This document shows, piece after piece, positions 51,644 through 60,085 of a DNA stretch of 64,000 nucleotides. The position numbers were made by a program, and so were the translations under genes. Source of the stretch: Rubrobacter marinus (GTDB lineage: Bacteria; Actinomycetota; Rubrobacteria; Rubrobacterales; Rubrobacteraceae); assembly GCF_011492965.1 (NCBI RefSeq), contig NZ_CP045121.1:806001-870000 (forward strand). The letters run 5' to 3'. Within the stretch, counting starts at the first letter, position 1; every line of letters starts with the position of its first letter. The notes under the pieces are model-generated. The model did not search any database. It was not told where the DNA came from and saw only the letters and a program-made list of their open reading frames with translations.

Positions 51644-52444
51644 ATGACAACCGGGGAGCCGAAGGAGAACAGGGTGGTGCGTGCGCGCCGCAAGGCGCGC
51701 CGAACGGAAGACGAGCGGCTGTTGCAGGCGGCGTTCACGCAGACAGATCCCTGGCGCGTGCTCAGGATCATGGGGGAGTTCGTCGAGGGCTTCGAGGAGC
51801 TCGCCGAGCTCGGGCCCGCCGTCACGATCTTCGGCTCGGCGCGCGTCGGTCCCAAGGATGCGGCGTACGCAAAGGCCGTCGAGGTGGGGCGGCTGCTCGG
51901 CGAGGCCGGGTTCACGATCGTCACGGGCGGGGGGCCGGGGATCATGGAGGCCGGCAACCGCGGGGCGCGGGAGGTGGGGGCGCCCTCCGTCGGGCTGAAC
52001 ATAGAGCTGCCGTTCGAGCAGAACGTCAACCCCTACGTGGACATCTCCGTCGACTTCCGCTACTTTTTCGTCCGCAAGATGATGCTCGTCAAGTACTCCC
52101 AGGCGTTCATCATCTTTCCGGGGGGCTTCGGCACCCTCGACGAGCTCTTCGAGGCCCTCACCCTCATCCAGACCGGCAAGGTCCGGAACTTCCCCGTCGT
52201 CCTGTTCGGCTCGGAGTACTGGCAGGGCCTGCTCGACTGGCTCGCCGGCCCGATGCTCTCGGAGGGCAAGATCTCCGCGGCCGACCTCGAGCTCGTGGTG
52301 ACGACCGACTCTCCCGCCGAGGTGCGGGACAGGATCCTCGCCTCCACCGACGGAGAGAGCCCGGAGGCGGGCTACGAGGAGCGCTCCCGCGAGGCGACGC
52401 GCGAAGCCCTCGGGAGGGAAGACCGCCGGCCCCGCACCGAGTAG
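51644..52444 (+). CDS. LOG-family protein (TIGR00730, Rossmann fold)
   Basis: The 266-residue protein has TIFGSARVGPKDAAYAKAVE, FTIVTGGGPGIMEAGNRGA and FIIFPGGFGTLDELFEALTL, the lysine-decarboxylase-like signature of LOG cytokinin riboside 5'-monophosphate phosphoribohydrolases. In bacteria such proteins hydrolyse AMP-type nucleotides or have unknown roles. It is not a lysine decarboxylase. ATG 51644 has an AGATCGGGTAGAG stretch upstream. It ends in a terminator shared with the opposite gene. Confidence 0.88.
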   Translation: MTTGEPKENRVVRARRKARRTEDERLLQAAFTQTDPWRVLRIMGEFVEGFEELAELGPAVTIFGSARVGPKDAAYAKAVEVGRLLGEAGFTIVTGGGPGIMEAGNRGAREVGAPSVGLNIELPFEQNVNPYVDISVDFRYFFVRKMMLVKYSQAFIIFPGGFGTLDELFEALTLIQTGKVRNFPVVLFGSEYWQGLLDWLAGPMLSEGKISAADLELVVTTDSPAEVRDRILASTDGESPEAGYEERSREATREALGREDRRPRTE

Positions 52445-52466
52445 GGCCCCGACCGTTCGGGCCCTA
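52442..52466. terminator. Compact bidirectional terminator containing both stop codons
   Basis: TAGGGCCC (52442-52449) pairs with GGGCCCTA (52459-52466). The first TAG ends the LOG gene; the CTA is the stop of the opposite gene. Confidence 0.5.
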
Positions 52467-52742
52467 GCCGCCGGGGGGCAGGTACTCCCCGGGGTCTACC
52501 CTCTCGTAGAGCCTCTCGAACCCCTCCCCGGGCATCACGCCCCCGGCCGCCGAGGGCTCGCCGAGGGAGGACGGGACGCTCCGCAGCTCGTAGCCGCCCT
52601 CGGCGGTGCGCCTCGCCCAGTACAGGCCGTGCCAGCCCCGCGCCCTCGTCGCCTCCGCGTTCCTGTGGCGGTACAACTCGAAGCCCTCCCCCGGCGAAGA
52701 GGTGTCTGGCCCGTCGCCCTTGCCGCCCCCCGAAACGTTCAC
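52464..52742 (-). CDS. Small hypothetical protein
   Basis: A 92-residue frame with no signal peptide or membrane segment. It has [40 protein letters not shown] and a second [17 protein letters not shown]. The repeated PGEGFE motif (residues about 17 and 71) suggests an internal repeat. Composition fits the genome. The function is unknown; it lies downstream of the malic enzyme gene on the same strand (136 bases away). Confidence 0.55.
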   Translation of the reverse strand: MNVSGGGKGDGPDTSSPGEGFELYRHRNAEATRARGWHGLYWARRTAEGGYELRSVPSSLGEPSAAGGVMPGEGFERLYERVDPGEYLPPGG

Positions 52743-52878
52743 CGCGGCCCCTCTCCCCAGGTTGCCGGCTGCGTGCCTCGCGCGAAGCGACCCGGCTCGC
52801 CGCGCGAGGCGGCGCGGGACGGATGGGGCTCTCTCGCGGTCACGCTGCGGTCGCGTCTCCCGAGCGGCGGTCCGATGG

Positions 52879-54216
52879 CTACAGCCCCGCCGGGGCGCGG
52901 TCGAGGTGGGCGACGCCGCTCGCTACCGCCGCGTCCCTCACGGCGGTGGCGACGCGTTCGTGGACGTTCGGGTCGAGGGCGTCGGGGACGAGGTCGGCGT
53001 CGGCGGTCAGGTCGGCGATGGCGTCGGCGGCGGCCAGCTTCATGGGGAGGTTGATCTCCCCTGCCCCGGCGAGGAGCGCTCCGCGGAAGATGCCCGGGTA
53101 GCCGAGGACGTTGTTCACGCTCGTCCCGTCGGCGGCGAACGCCGCTCCCGCCGCGACGGCCGCCTCGGGGTCGATCTCCGGGTAGGGGTTCGTCAGGGCG
53201 AGGATCACCTGCCCCTTGCGGACGGTCTCCGGCTTTATGAGGCCCGCGCGCCCGGTCGTCGCGACGACCACGTCGGCCTCCTTCATCACCGTCTCCATGT
53301 CCGTCGTGACCTCTATGCCCTTCGCCCGGGCGCGCTCGTGCGAGAGCGGGTTCGGGTCCGAGGCGACCACGCGCTTCGCCTTCCCGTCGACCATGAGGGA
53401 CGCGATCCCGAAGCCCGCGGCCCCCAGCCCGATCTGGCCGACCACCGCGTCTTCCAGGGAGAAGCCCGCGTGGCGGCAGGCGACGATGGCGGCGGCGAGC
53501 GTCACGACGGCGGTGCCGTGGACGTCGTCGTGCATCACGGGCTGGGGGAGCGCCTCGATGAGCCGGCGCTCGATCTCGAAGCACTCGGGGGCGGAGATGT
53601 CCTCGAGGTGGATGCCGCCGAAGCCCGAGGCGATGCGCTTCACCGTCTCGACGAACTCGTCCACGTCCTTCGTGTCTATGAGGATCGGCATCGCCGAGAC
53701 GTTGGCGAGCTGGTGGTAGAAGACCGCCTTGCCCTCCATCACCGGCATGGAGGGGACGGGGCCGATGTCCCCGAGCCCGAGGACGCGGGTGCCGTTCGTG
53801 CAGATGGCGACGCTGCGGCCGATCATGGTCAGATGGCTCGCGAGAGAGGGGTCCTCGGAGATCGCCATCGAGGCCCGGGCGACGCCGGGGGTGTAGACGT
53901 CGCGCATGTCCTGCACCGTCCTGACGGGCTGGGTGGAGGCGACGACAAGCTTGCCGCCCTCGTGGCGCAGCAGGGCCCGGTCCTGCGCCCAGAGCACGCG
54001 CACCCCGTCGAGCTCGTCCAGCCCCTTCGCGACGCTCTGGCCGTGCTCGCGGTCCCGGACCTCCACCGTGAGCTCGCGGATCGAGGCTTCGCGGCCGACG
54101 TTGATGGTGGTGACGTCGCCGATGAGGCCCTCGCCCTCGGCGATCCTGCCGGCCACCCTGGCGAGCTGTCCCGGGCGGTGCGGCACCTGTATGCGGTAGG
54201 TGAAGTCGAGCGCCAA
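52879..54216 (-). CDS. Malic enzyme with N-terminal ACT domain
   Basis: The 445-residue protein starts with an ACT domain (1-75: [20 protein letters not shown]), followed by the malic enzyme core: [73 protein letters not shown], the NAD(P) fold [18 protein letters not shown] and [16 protein letters not shown]. It decarboxylates malate to pyruvate. The ACT domain suggests control by a small ligand such as an amino acid. ATG 54216 has GGAGGTTCGCTTTGGC upstream. Confidence 0.9.
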   Translation of the reverse strand: MALDFTYRIQVPHRPGQLARVAGRIAEGEGLIGDVTTINVGREASIRELTVEVRDREHGQSVAKGLDELDGVRVLWAQDRALLRHEGGKLVVASTQPVRTVQDMRDVYTPGVARASMAISEDPSLASHLTMIGRSVAICTNGTRVLGLGDIGPVPSMPVMEGKAVFYHQLANVSAMPILIDTKDVDEFVETVKRIASGFGGIHLEDISAPECFEIERRLIEALPQPVMHDDVHGTAVVTLAAAIVACRHAGFSLEDAVVGQIGLGAAGFGIASLMVDGKAKRVVASDPNPLSHERARAKGIEVTTDMETVMKEADVVVATTGRAGLIKPETVRKGQVILALTNPYPEIDPEAAVAAGAAFAADGTSVNNVLGYPGIFRGALLAGAGEINLPMKLAAADAIADLTADADLVPDALDPNVHERVATAVRDAAVASGVAHLDRAPAGL

Positions 54217-54273
54217 AGCGAACCTCCTGTGGGCTGTGCGCCGAATCTTATACCCGAAAGTCCGGCCCGTACA

Positions 54274-54301
54274 TTGCGTGGGAGGGGACCTCTGGTATAC
54301 T
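54274..54301 (+). promoter_or_regulatory. Promoter of cold-shock gene with extended -10
   Basis: TTGCGT (54274-54279), 16 bp, TATACT (54296-54301), with TG one base before the -10. It gives a leader of about 100 bases, long as for other csp genes. Confidence 0.65.
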
Positions 54302-54331
54302 CGTTCGGCAATCGGAGGTGGGTTACAGTAG

Positions 54332-54373
54332 ATGGAGCGTCGCCCGGCGGTTTCGGAGCGGCTTTTTGTTTGA
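54332..54373 (+). CDS. 13-residue leader ORF upstream of csp
   Basis: ATG 54332 follows GGAGGTGGGTTACAGTAG and encodes [13 protein letters not shown], ending at TGA 54371-54373. The stop overlaps an ATG (TGATG) that is in frame with the cold-shock gene. The start context AGGTGGGTT-CAGT--ATG is repeated before ATG 54409. Expression is unproven. Confidence 0.4.
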   Translation: MERRPAVSERLFV

Positions 54374-54408
54374 TGGAGCCCATGAACAAGGAAGGTGGGT
54401 TCCAGTCA

Positions 54409-54612
54409 ATGGCCCAAGGAACGGTTAAGTGGTTCAACGACGAGAAGGGCTACGGCTTCATCTCCCCGGACGACGGCGGCGAGGACCTCTTCGTCCACTA
54501 CTCGGGGATAGCCGGCAGCGGCTTCCGCTCGCTGGAGGAGGGGACGAAGGTCTCCTACGAGGCGACGCGCGGCAAGAAGGGCATGCAGGCGGAGAACGTC
54601 GTCCCCGAGTAG
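54409..54612 (+). CDS. cspA: Cold-shock protein (CspA family)
   Basis: ATG 54409 gives 67 residues, the normal size: [20 protein letters not shown] (RNP1), [10 protein letters not shown] (RNP2), [20 protein letters not shown] and ENVV. It binds single-stranded RNA or DNA and melts RNA structure in the cold. AAGGAAGGTGG lies about ten bases upstream. An in-frame ATG at 54373, overlapping the stop of a leader ORF, would add twelve residues. It lies upstream of a fatty-acid desaturase, another cold-related gene, but a terminator separates them. Confidence 0.95.
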   Translation: MAQGTVKWFNDEKGYGFISPDDGGEDLFVHYSGIAGSGFRSLEEGTKVSYEATRGKKGMQAENVVPE

Positions 54613-54634
54613 CGGGACGATAACTCGCCTAACG

Positions 54635-54670
54635 AAGGGGGCCGGGGTTGTTTTACCCCGGCCCCCTTTC
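54635..54670 (+). terminator. Terminator of csp gene
   Basis: AAGGGGGCCGGGG (54635-54647), loop TTGTTTTA, CCCCGGCCCCCTT (54656-54668), then TC. Confidence 0.75.
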
Positions 54671-54736
54671 CATTAGGGAGACCGTGGGGAAGTCCTTGCC
54701 GGTCGACGCCGGCGTAACCCGCAAGAGGAGGCGCGT

Positions 54737-55549
54737 TTGAACAAGTACTTGAAGGCCGCAGGGGTAGGGTTCGGGCTCTCGCAGGCGGCGACCCTGATCA
54801 CCACCGTTTACCTGCACAGGACCCTGTCGCACAAGTCCATCGAGTTGAGCCCGGCGGCGACGATGTTCATGCGCTTCGGCACGTGGATGCTCACGAGCAT
54901 CTCGCCGCGCGAGTGGGTCGCCGTACACCGCAAGCACCACAACTTCAGCGACGAGCACGGCGATCCGCACAGCCCGCACATCGAGGGGTACTGGAAGATC
55001 ATGCTCGCCAACGTCTACTACTACCGGCGCGAGGCGAACAACGACGACACGATGGAGAAGTACGCCGCCGACCTCCCGTTCGACAAGTTGGATCACGCGC
55101 TCCTGAGGCGCGGGACGCTCGGCTTCTCGCTCACCGGGGTCCTTCTGGCCTGGATCATGGGCACCAGGGCGGGGCTCGTGGCGTGGTCCACCCTCGCGGT
55201 CGTGTACCTGCTCTTGAACGCCGCCATAAACGGCGCCGGCCACACCTTCGGCGAGAAGAGCTTCGAGAACGACGCGACGAACCTCAAGCTCCTCGCGCTC
55301 ATAACCTTCGGCGAGGGCCTGCACAACAACCACCACGCCCGCCCCGCCGCCCCGAGGTTCTCGGCCTTCAAGGGCGAGATCGACCCGGCCTGGCCGGTGA
55401 TCCGGGCGATGGAGAAGCTCGGCCTCGCCAGGGTCCTCACCAAGGTCGACGAGGGCTGGGAGAACCACCGCCGCCGCCTCCCCGAGCCGACGAAGATCAG
55501 GCCCGGCGCCGGCATCGAGGTCGCCGCGATGAACTCCTCCAGGGACTAA
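54737..55549 (+). CDS. Acyl-CoA / fatty acid desaturase (delta-9 type)
   Basis: TTG 54737 has AAGAGGAGGCGCG upstream. The 270-residue protein has the three histidine boxes of membrane stearoyl-CoA-type desaturases: HRTLSH (27-32), WVAVHRKHH (about 60) and HNNHH (about 197), with hydrophobic helices between. It introduces a double bond into acyl chains using di-iron and oxygen. Placement after a cold-shock gene suggests a role in membrane fluidity at low temperature, although each has its own terminator. Confidence 0.9.
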   Translation: MNKYLKAAGVGFGLSQAATLITTVYLHRTLSHKSIELSPAATMFMRFGTWMLTSISPREWVAVHRKHHNFSDEHGDPHSPHIEGYWKIMLANVYYYRREANNDDTMEKYAADLPFDKLDHALLRRGTLGFSLTGVLLAWIMGTRAGLVAWSTLAVVYLLLNAAINGAGHTFGEKSFENDATNLKLLALITFGEGLHNNHHARPAAPRFSAFKGEIDPAWPVIRAMEKLGLARVLTKVDEGWENHRRRLPEPTKIRPGAGIEVAAMNSSRD

Positions 55550-55575
55550 CCGCCCGAGGAAACAGCGGCGCCGAG

Positions 55576-55612
55576 AAGCCCCTCCCTCCGCTTCCGGAGG
55601 GAGGGGCTTTTT
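55576..55612 (+). terminator. Terminator of desaturase gene
   Basis: AAGCCCCTCCCTCCG, loop CTTC, CGGAGGGAGGGGCTT, then TTT. It also faces the opposite alcohol dehydrogenase gene. Confidence 0.8.
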
Positions 55613-56767
55613 CTACTCGGCGAGCGCGGCCTCGTAGATCCCGACGAGGTCCTCTCGCTCGAGGTCTATGGGGCTCGCGGTCAGGCCGCGCGCCCCCGAG
55701 GCGAGCGCGTCGTCCACGAACCCTTCGACGTGGCCCTCGTCCATGCCGAGCCCCCGCAGCTTTATCTCCAGCCCGCACCTCTCCATGAAGCCGCGGAAGG
55801 CGTCGGCGGCGAGCTCGGGCCGCGCCCCCTCCCCGAGCCAGGAGGCCACCTCGGCGCACCGCTCGGGGGCGCCGGCGCACACCTTCTCCAGGACCGCCGG
55901 TTGCAGGGCCGCGAGCCCCTCGCCGTGATGCGCGTCGAGGCGGGCGGAGACGGGGTGCTCCAGGGCGTGCGTCACAAGGCTCGACGAGAGCGAGAGCGCC
56001 TGACCCGCGAGCGATGCCCCGACGAGCGTCGCGCCGCGCGCCTCCGCGTCGCCCTCCCCGAGCCTCGGCAGGGCCCCGACGAGCAGGCTCGCGGCCGAGC
56101 GGGCGAGGGCGTCGGAGAGGAGGTTGCTCTTGCGGGTGAGGTAGGCCTCGATCGCGTGGCAGAGAGCGTCCACGCCGCTGGCGAGCGCGAACCTTCTTGG
56201 GGCCGTCGCCGTCAGATCGGGATCTAGAACGGAGACGCGCGGCACGCACACCGGGCCGCGCAGGGAGCCCTTCAGCCCGGTCTCCTCGTCCGTCAGCACC
56301 GAAGTGTCGTTCGCCTCGCTCCCCGTACCGGCGATCGTCGGCACGCACACGATGGGCGGCGCCTCCCGGAGGTCGCCCGGCGACTCCTCCTTGCGCAGAA
56401 AGCGGCCGATCGAGGGCCCGTGCCCGGCGACGAGCGCCGCAGCCTTCGCGACGTCCATCACAGACCCGCCGCCGAGACCCAGGACGACGTCGCAGCCGCC
56501 GTCGCGCATCGCTTGGCCAGCCCGGTCCGCCTCCGAGGACTTCGGGTTCCCCGAGACCCCCTCGAAGACCTCGTGCCCCACGCCCGCCTCATCGAGGGTC
56601 CCGAGCACCCGGTCGAGTACCCCCGAGCGCCGGACGCTCCCGCCCCCTATGACGACGAGCACCTTCTCCCCGAGCGGGGCTACCAGCGCCCCGATCTTCT
56701 CGACCTCACCCGGCCCGTAGACGAGTCGGGAGGGCAGCGCGGCATCGAACGACGAGAGGAAGTTCAA
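55613..56767 (-). CDS. Iron-containing alcohol dehydrogenase family
   Basis: The 384-residue protein has FGPGEV-like RLVYGPGEVEKIGALVAPLG, the NAD site VVLGLGGGSVMDVAKAAALV, PTIAGTGSEANDTSVLTDEE, and metal ligands Asp and His in ASGVDALCHAIEAYLTRKSN and His in VTHALEHPVSARLDAHHGEG. This is group III Fe-ADH; relatives reduce aldehydes, maleylacetate or hydroxy acids. The His/His pattern near 265-280 (DAHHGEG) is as expected. The substrate is unknown. It stands alone, downstream of the VapBC pair on the same strand. Confidence 0.87.
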   Translation of the reverse strand: MNFLSSFDAALPSRLVYGPGEVEKIGALVAPLGEKVLVVIGGGSVRRSGVLDRVLGTLDEAGVGHEVFEGVSGNPKSSEADRAGQAMRDGGCDVVLGLGGGSVMDVAKAAALVAGHGPSIGRFLRKEESPGDLREAPPIVCVPTIAGTGSEANDTSVLTDEETGLKGSLRGPVCVPRVSVLDPDLTATAPRRFALASGVDALCHAIEAYLTRKSNLLSDALARSAASLLVGALPRLGEGDAEARGATLVGASLAGQALSLSSSLVTHALEHPVSARLDAHHGEGLAALQPAVLEKVCAGAPERCAEVASWLGEGARPELAADAFRGFMERCGLEIKLRGLGMDEGHVEGFVDDALASGARGLTASPIDLEREDLVGIYEAALAE

Positions 56768-56923
56768 CCTGTCTCCTTCGGACGGATTCTCCTACCCCGC
56801 CACGATAGCCGAACTCGTGCCACGCGGCACGGCCATCGTCAACGAAGCCGAAGGAGCCGCCCGGGTGATCAGGGCCCTGGAGTGGGCGCGCAGTGCTATC
56901 CGGGGTGTTCGGTCGGCGGACGT
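56768..56923. other. Short gap with coding-like rightward remnant
   Basis: One rightward frame reads IAELVPRGTAIVNEAEGAAR then VIRALEWARSAIRG without a start or stop context. It may be a fragment of an older gene. No family recognised. Confidence 0.25.
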
Positions 56924-57334
56924 TCAGGTCGGCTCGTGCCAGGGGGCGCCGAGCTTCCGGAAGTCCGCATCGAACGAAGCAACGCTTTCGCCGCGTGAGA
57001 GAGCGGTCTCGGCGAGTAGGGCGTCGGCGAAGTCCACGTTCTTCTCCGACATGAGCTCGAGCGCCCTGACCACGACGCCCACCCCTTCGACCCTGAGCCC
57101 GTGTTGCGTGAGCAACGGCACGAGCACCCCGACGACTTCCGCGCTCGTGCGCCCGTAGAAGGACTGGAGCACCCAGACCGTCTCGGCTACCACGACCGGG
57201 TGTATCCTCAGCGTCAACCCGTCTCTGCGCGCTCTCCCCAGCAGCCGTTCGGCCCTGTCTGCCATCTCCGGCGGCTCTCCTGTGAGGAACCTTATCAAGA
57301 CGTTTGCGTCTACCCACAGAACGTCACCCTCCAA
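56924..57334 (-). CDS. vapC: VapC-type PIN-domain toxin
   Basis: The 136-residue protein has the PIN acidic quartet: Asp in VLWVDANVLIRFLTGEPPEM, Glu in VVAETVWVLQSFYG, Asp in VDFADALLAETA and Asp in SFDADFRKLG. VapC toxins are Mg-dependent ribonucleases that cut tRNA or rRNA. The TTG start at 57334 overlaps the end of the antitoxin gene by 11 bases, the usual coupled arrangement. Toxicity is inferred from the family. Confidence 0.88.
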   Translation of the reverse strand: MEGDVLWVDANVLIRFLTGEPPEMADRAERLLGRARRDGLTLRIHPVVVAETVWVLQSFYGRTSAEVVGVLVPLLTQHGLRVEGVGVVVRALELMSEKNVDFADALLAETALSRGESVASFDADFRKLGAPWHEPT

Positions 57335-57590
57335 CGGGCCCCTCTCCCGCTACCTCCCGTGCCACGTGCGCTCGGGCGGCTCTGCGCTCGGCCTCTTTGC
57401 CGGGATAGGCGCGTCCGGCGGGCAAGCTGCCCTTCAACTTCCTTAGCGGGGTGCGCTTCTCCACCCTGAGTCGAACGGCGCCCTCGTCCAATTCGAAGAC
57501 CAGCCCGTCGCCCGGCTCCAGCCCCAATTGCTCCCGAACCTCCTTCGGGACCGTGAGCTGACCCTTACTGGTCATAATCGCCTTACGCAT
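57324..57590 (-). CDS. vapB: VapB-type AbrB/MazE antitoxin
   Basis: The 88-residue protein has the swapped-hairpin AbrB domain: MTSKGQLTVPKEVREQLGLE followed by PGDGLVFELDEGAVRLRVEK, then a charged C-terminal tail (KEAERRAARAHVAREVAG) likely to bind the PIN toxin. ATG 57590 has AAGGAGAG upstream. A perfect short palindrome lies 16 bases before the start and fits autoregulation. It is the first gene of the pair. Confidence 0.88.
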   Translation of the reverse strand: MRKAIMTSKGQLTVPKEVREQLGLEPGDGLVFELDEGAVRLRVEKRTPLRKLKGSLPAGRAYPGKEAERRAARAHVAREVAGEGPVGG

Positions 57591-57606
57591 TTCGCTCTCC
57601 TTACCT

Positions 57607-57618
57607 CATACTTGTATG
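57607..57618 (-). promoter_or_regulatory. Probable operator of vapBC
   Basis: CATAC-TT-GTATG, a 5-bp-arm palindrome in otherwise G+C-rich DNA, directly upstream of vapB. AbrB-type antitoxins bind such sites. Confidence 0.45.
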
Positions 57619-57877
57619 CTAGCACGGTAACGCGGTGGGGCGGCTCGTCCTGGTCCGTGCCGGAGCAAAGGTCTTGCGAAACAGTAGCCCCTCTACCCTT
57701 GATCGCGGCCATGATCTGCCCGGACCGGGAGCGACGAGACGTACTTCGTGGTCGCTTGGGGTCCGAGGAGAACGCGGCAGGGATGAAGCGCTTCGAGAAG
57801 GGACATACGGTCACGGCCTCTGGAATCTAAGAGGCCCTCGTAGATTGGGAAGACACCGAACAGCTTGAGCTCGGCGC
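57619..57877. other. Gap between vapBC and argF, no clear feature
   Basis: Mixed composition. A rightward frame ending SEENAAGMKRFEKGHTVTAS at 57,828 looks coding-like but has no start or family. I count no gene. Confidence 0.3.
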
Positions 57878-58831
57878 TTAGCCCATCAGCAGGTACAGGA
57901 GCGCCTTCTGGGCGTGCATCCTGTTCTCGGCCTGGTCGAAGACGCGGCTCCTCGGCCCGTCTATGACGCCGGCCGTCACCTCCTCGCCCCTGTGGGCGGG
58001 GAGGCAGTGGAGGAAGATGGCGTCGCTCGCCGCGCGGGCCATGAGACCCTCGTTCACCTGGTACGGGGCGAACTCCTCCTTGCGCTCCTCGGCCTCGGCC
58101 TCCTGGCCCATGCTCGCCCAGACGTCCGTGTAGACGACCCGGGAGCCCTCGACGGCCTCCTCGGGGTCCTCCGTGAGGGCCGTCGGGGTGCCGAGAGAGG
58201 AGGCGAGTTCCATGACCTTCTCGTCGGGGGCGTGGCCTTTGGGGTGGGCGATGGTGAGCTCGGCGCCGGTGAGGGCGCAGCCGATGGCGAGGGAGTGGGC
58301 GACGTTGTTGCCGTCGCCGACGTAGGCGACCTTCGTGCCCTCGATCTCCCCGACCTCCTCGCGGATCGTCAGGAGGTCGGCGAGGGCCTGGCAGGGGTGG
58401 TGGAGGTCGGAGAGGCCGTTGATTACGGGGACGTCGGCGGCGCGCGCGAGCTCGGCGAGGTCGTCGTGGTCGAAGGTCCGGACCATGATGGCGTCGATGT
58501 AGCGGGCGAGGACGCGTCCGGTGTCGGACGGGGTCTCGCGCTTCCCTATCTGGATCTCCTCGGGGCTTATGTGCAGGGCGTGGCCGCCGAGCTGGTACAT
58601 GCCGACCTCGAACGAGACGCGGGTCCTGTTGGAGGGCTTCTGGAAGACCATCGCGAGCGTCTTACCGAAGAGCGCCCTGAACGGGATGCGGCTCTTGCGC
58701 AGGGACTTGAGCCGGACCGCCTGATCCAGGATCAGCCGCACCTCCTCCGGGCCGAACTCCGCCAGCGTCAGGCAGTCGCGCCCGGCGAGGGGCGAGGGAT
58801 CCAGGGGGCTGTCCTGCTGCGTCGGGTACAA
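57878..58831 (-). CDS. argF: Ornithine carbamoyltransferase
   Basis: TTG 58831 with GAGGGCGGG upstream gives 317 residues, the usual length. Carbamoyl-phosphate site SNRTRVSFEVGM (STRTR-type), the IMVRTFDHDD region, LSDLHHPCQALADLLTIREE, VAYVGDGNNVAHSLAIGCAL and HCLPAHRGEEVTAGVIDGP (HCLP ornithine loop) are all present. It makes citrulline from ornithine and carbamoyl phosphate. The frame appears fused to argD upstream, but that is due to one missing base in argD (see there). It ends the leftward arg operon. Confidence 0.95.
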   Translation of the reverse strand: MYPTQQDSPLDPSPLAGRDCLTLAEFGPEEVRLILDQAVRLKSLRKSRIPFRALFGKTLAMVFQKPSNRTRVSFEVGMYQLGGHALHISPEEIQIGKRETPSDTGRVLARYIDAIMVRTFDHDDLAELARAADVPVINGLSDLHHPCQALADLLTIREEVGEIEGTKVAYVGDGNNVAHSLAIGCALTGAELTIAHPKGHAPDEKVMELASSLGTPTALTEDPEEAVEGSRVVYTDVWASMGQEAEAEERKEEFAPYQVNEGLMARAASDAIFLHCLPAHRGEEVTAGVIDGPRSRVFDQAENRMHAQKALLYLLMG

Positions 58832-58841
58832 GGCCCGCCCT

Positions 58842-60085
58842 CTAGGCCACGGCCGGCTGCGGCCGGGCGGCGGACGCCCCGGCGGAGGGGAGGGCCGAGG
58901 TCCCGGCGACCGTGGTCCCCCGCCGACGGCGGCACCGACGGCGCCGCGCAGAGCATCGAGGGCCTGGCGGATCTCGCAGCGCGTCACGGTGAGGGGCGGC
59001 GCGAGCCTGACCGTCGTCCCCCCGACCACGTTGACGAGCACCCCGGCCTCGACGCACCGCTCGAAGACCTCCTTCGCAAGGGCGGCGTCGCCGAGGTCGA
59101 GCCCGAGCAAGAGCCCCGCGCCGCGAACCTCCGCGCCCGGCACCGCGCCCGCGAGGGTGGCGAGGGCGTTCTTCAGGATGTTGCCCTTGAACCGCACCTC
59201 CTCCAGAAAGGCGGGGTCGTCGACGACCTCGAGCACGGCCTTCACCGCCGCCATCGCGAGCGGGTTGCCGCCGAAGGTCGAGCCGTGGTCGCCGGGGGAG
59301 AGCGCCGCGCACTCCTCCTTCGCGAGGATGGCCCCCACGGGGAAGCCGCCTCCTAGTCCCTTCGCGCTCGTGAGCACGTCCGGGACGACCGGCGTCCCCT
59401 GGTAGGCGTACAGGTGACCGGTCCGCCCCGCCCCGGTCTGGACCTCGTCGAAGACGAGGAGGGCGGCGTGCTCGTCGCAGAGCTCGCGCAGCCCTTCGAG
59501 GAAGCCCTCGGGCGCCTCGTGTATGCCGCCCTCGCCCTGCACGGGCTCTACGAGCACCGCGGCGGTCCGCGGCCCCACGGCCTCCCGCGCCGCGTCGAGG
59601 TCGCCGAAGGGGGCGTGGACGAAGCCGGGGAGCATCGGGCCGAAGCCGGTCTTGTAGGCCTCCTGGGCCGTGGCGGTCAGGCCGCCGTAGGTGCGGCCGT
59701 GGAACGATTTGGTGAAAGTCACGACCTCGTGCTTGTCGGGGCCGTGCGTCTCGTGCGCGTGCTTGCGGGCGAGCTTTATGGCGCCCTCGACGGCCTCGGC
59801 GCCGGAGTTGCAGAAGAAGACCCGATCGAAGGCCGTGGAGCGGGTGAGCATCCCGGCGACCTCGGCCTGCAAGGGCTCCTCGTAGAGGTTGGAGCAGTGC
59901 ATCAGCTCCCCCGCCTGGTCCTGGATCGCCCCTACGAGCGCCGGGTGGGCGTGGCCCAGGGAGTTTGTCGCGATGCCCGCTATAAAGTCCAGGTAGCGAG
60001 TGCCGCTCTCGTCGAAGAGCCAGGACCCGCGTCCGCTCTTCGGGGCGATGTTCATCCGCTTGTAGGTCTCCATAAGCACGTTCAT
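58842..60085 (-). CDS. argD: Acetylornithine aminotransferase, frame broken near C-terminus
   Basis: ATG 60085 overlaps the argB stop (ATGA) and has AAGGAG upstream. The protein has GIATNSLGHAHPALVGAIQD, FFCNSGAEAVEGAIKLARKH, FTKSFHGRTYGGLTATAQEA, DEVQTGAGRTGHLYAYQGTP and the PLP lysine in TSAKGLGGGFPVGAILAKEE. It transaminates N-acetylglutamate semialdehyde. Near the end CCCCC 58917-58921 (GGGGG on the coding strand) lacks a base: adding one gives TTVAGTSALPSAGASAARPQ and a stop at 58842, eleven bases before argF. As sequenced, the frame runs on into argF. Confidence 0.93.

Noticed and set aside
51644..52444. Lysine decarboxylase
   Set aside because: The GGGPGIMEA and PGGFGTLDE motifs define LOG-type phosphoribohydrolases, often mislabelled as lysine decarboxylases.
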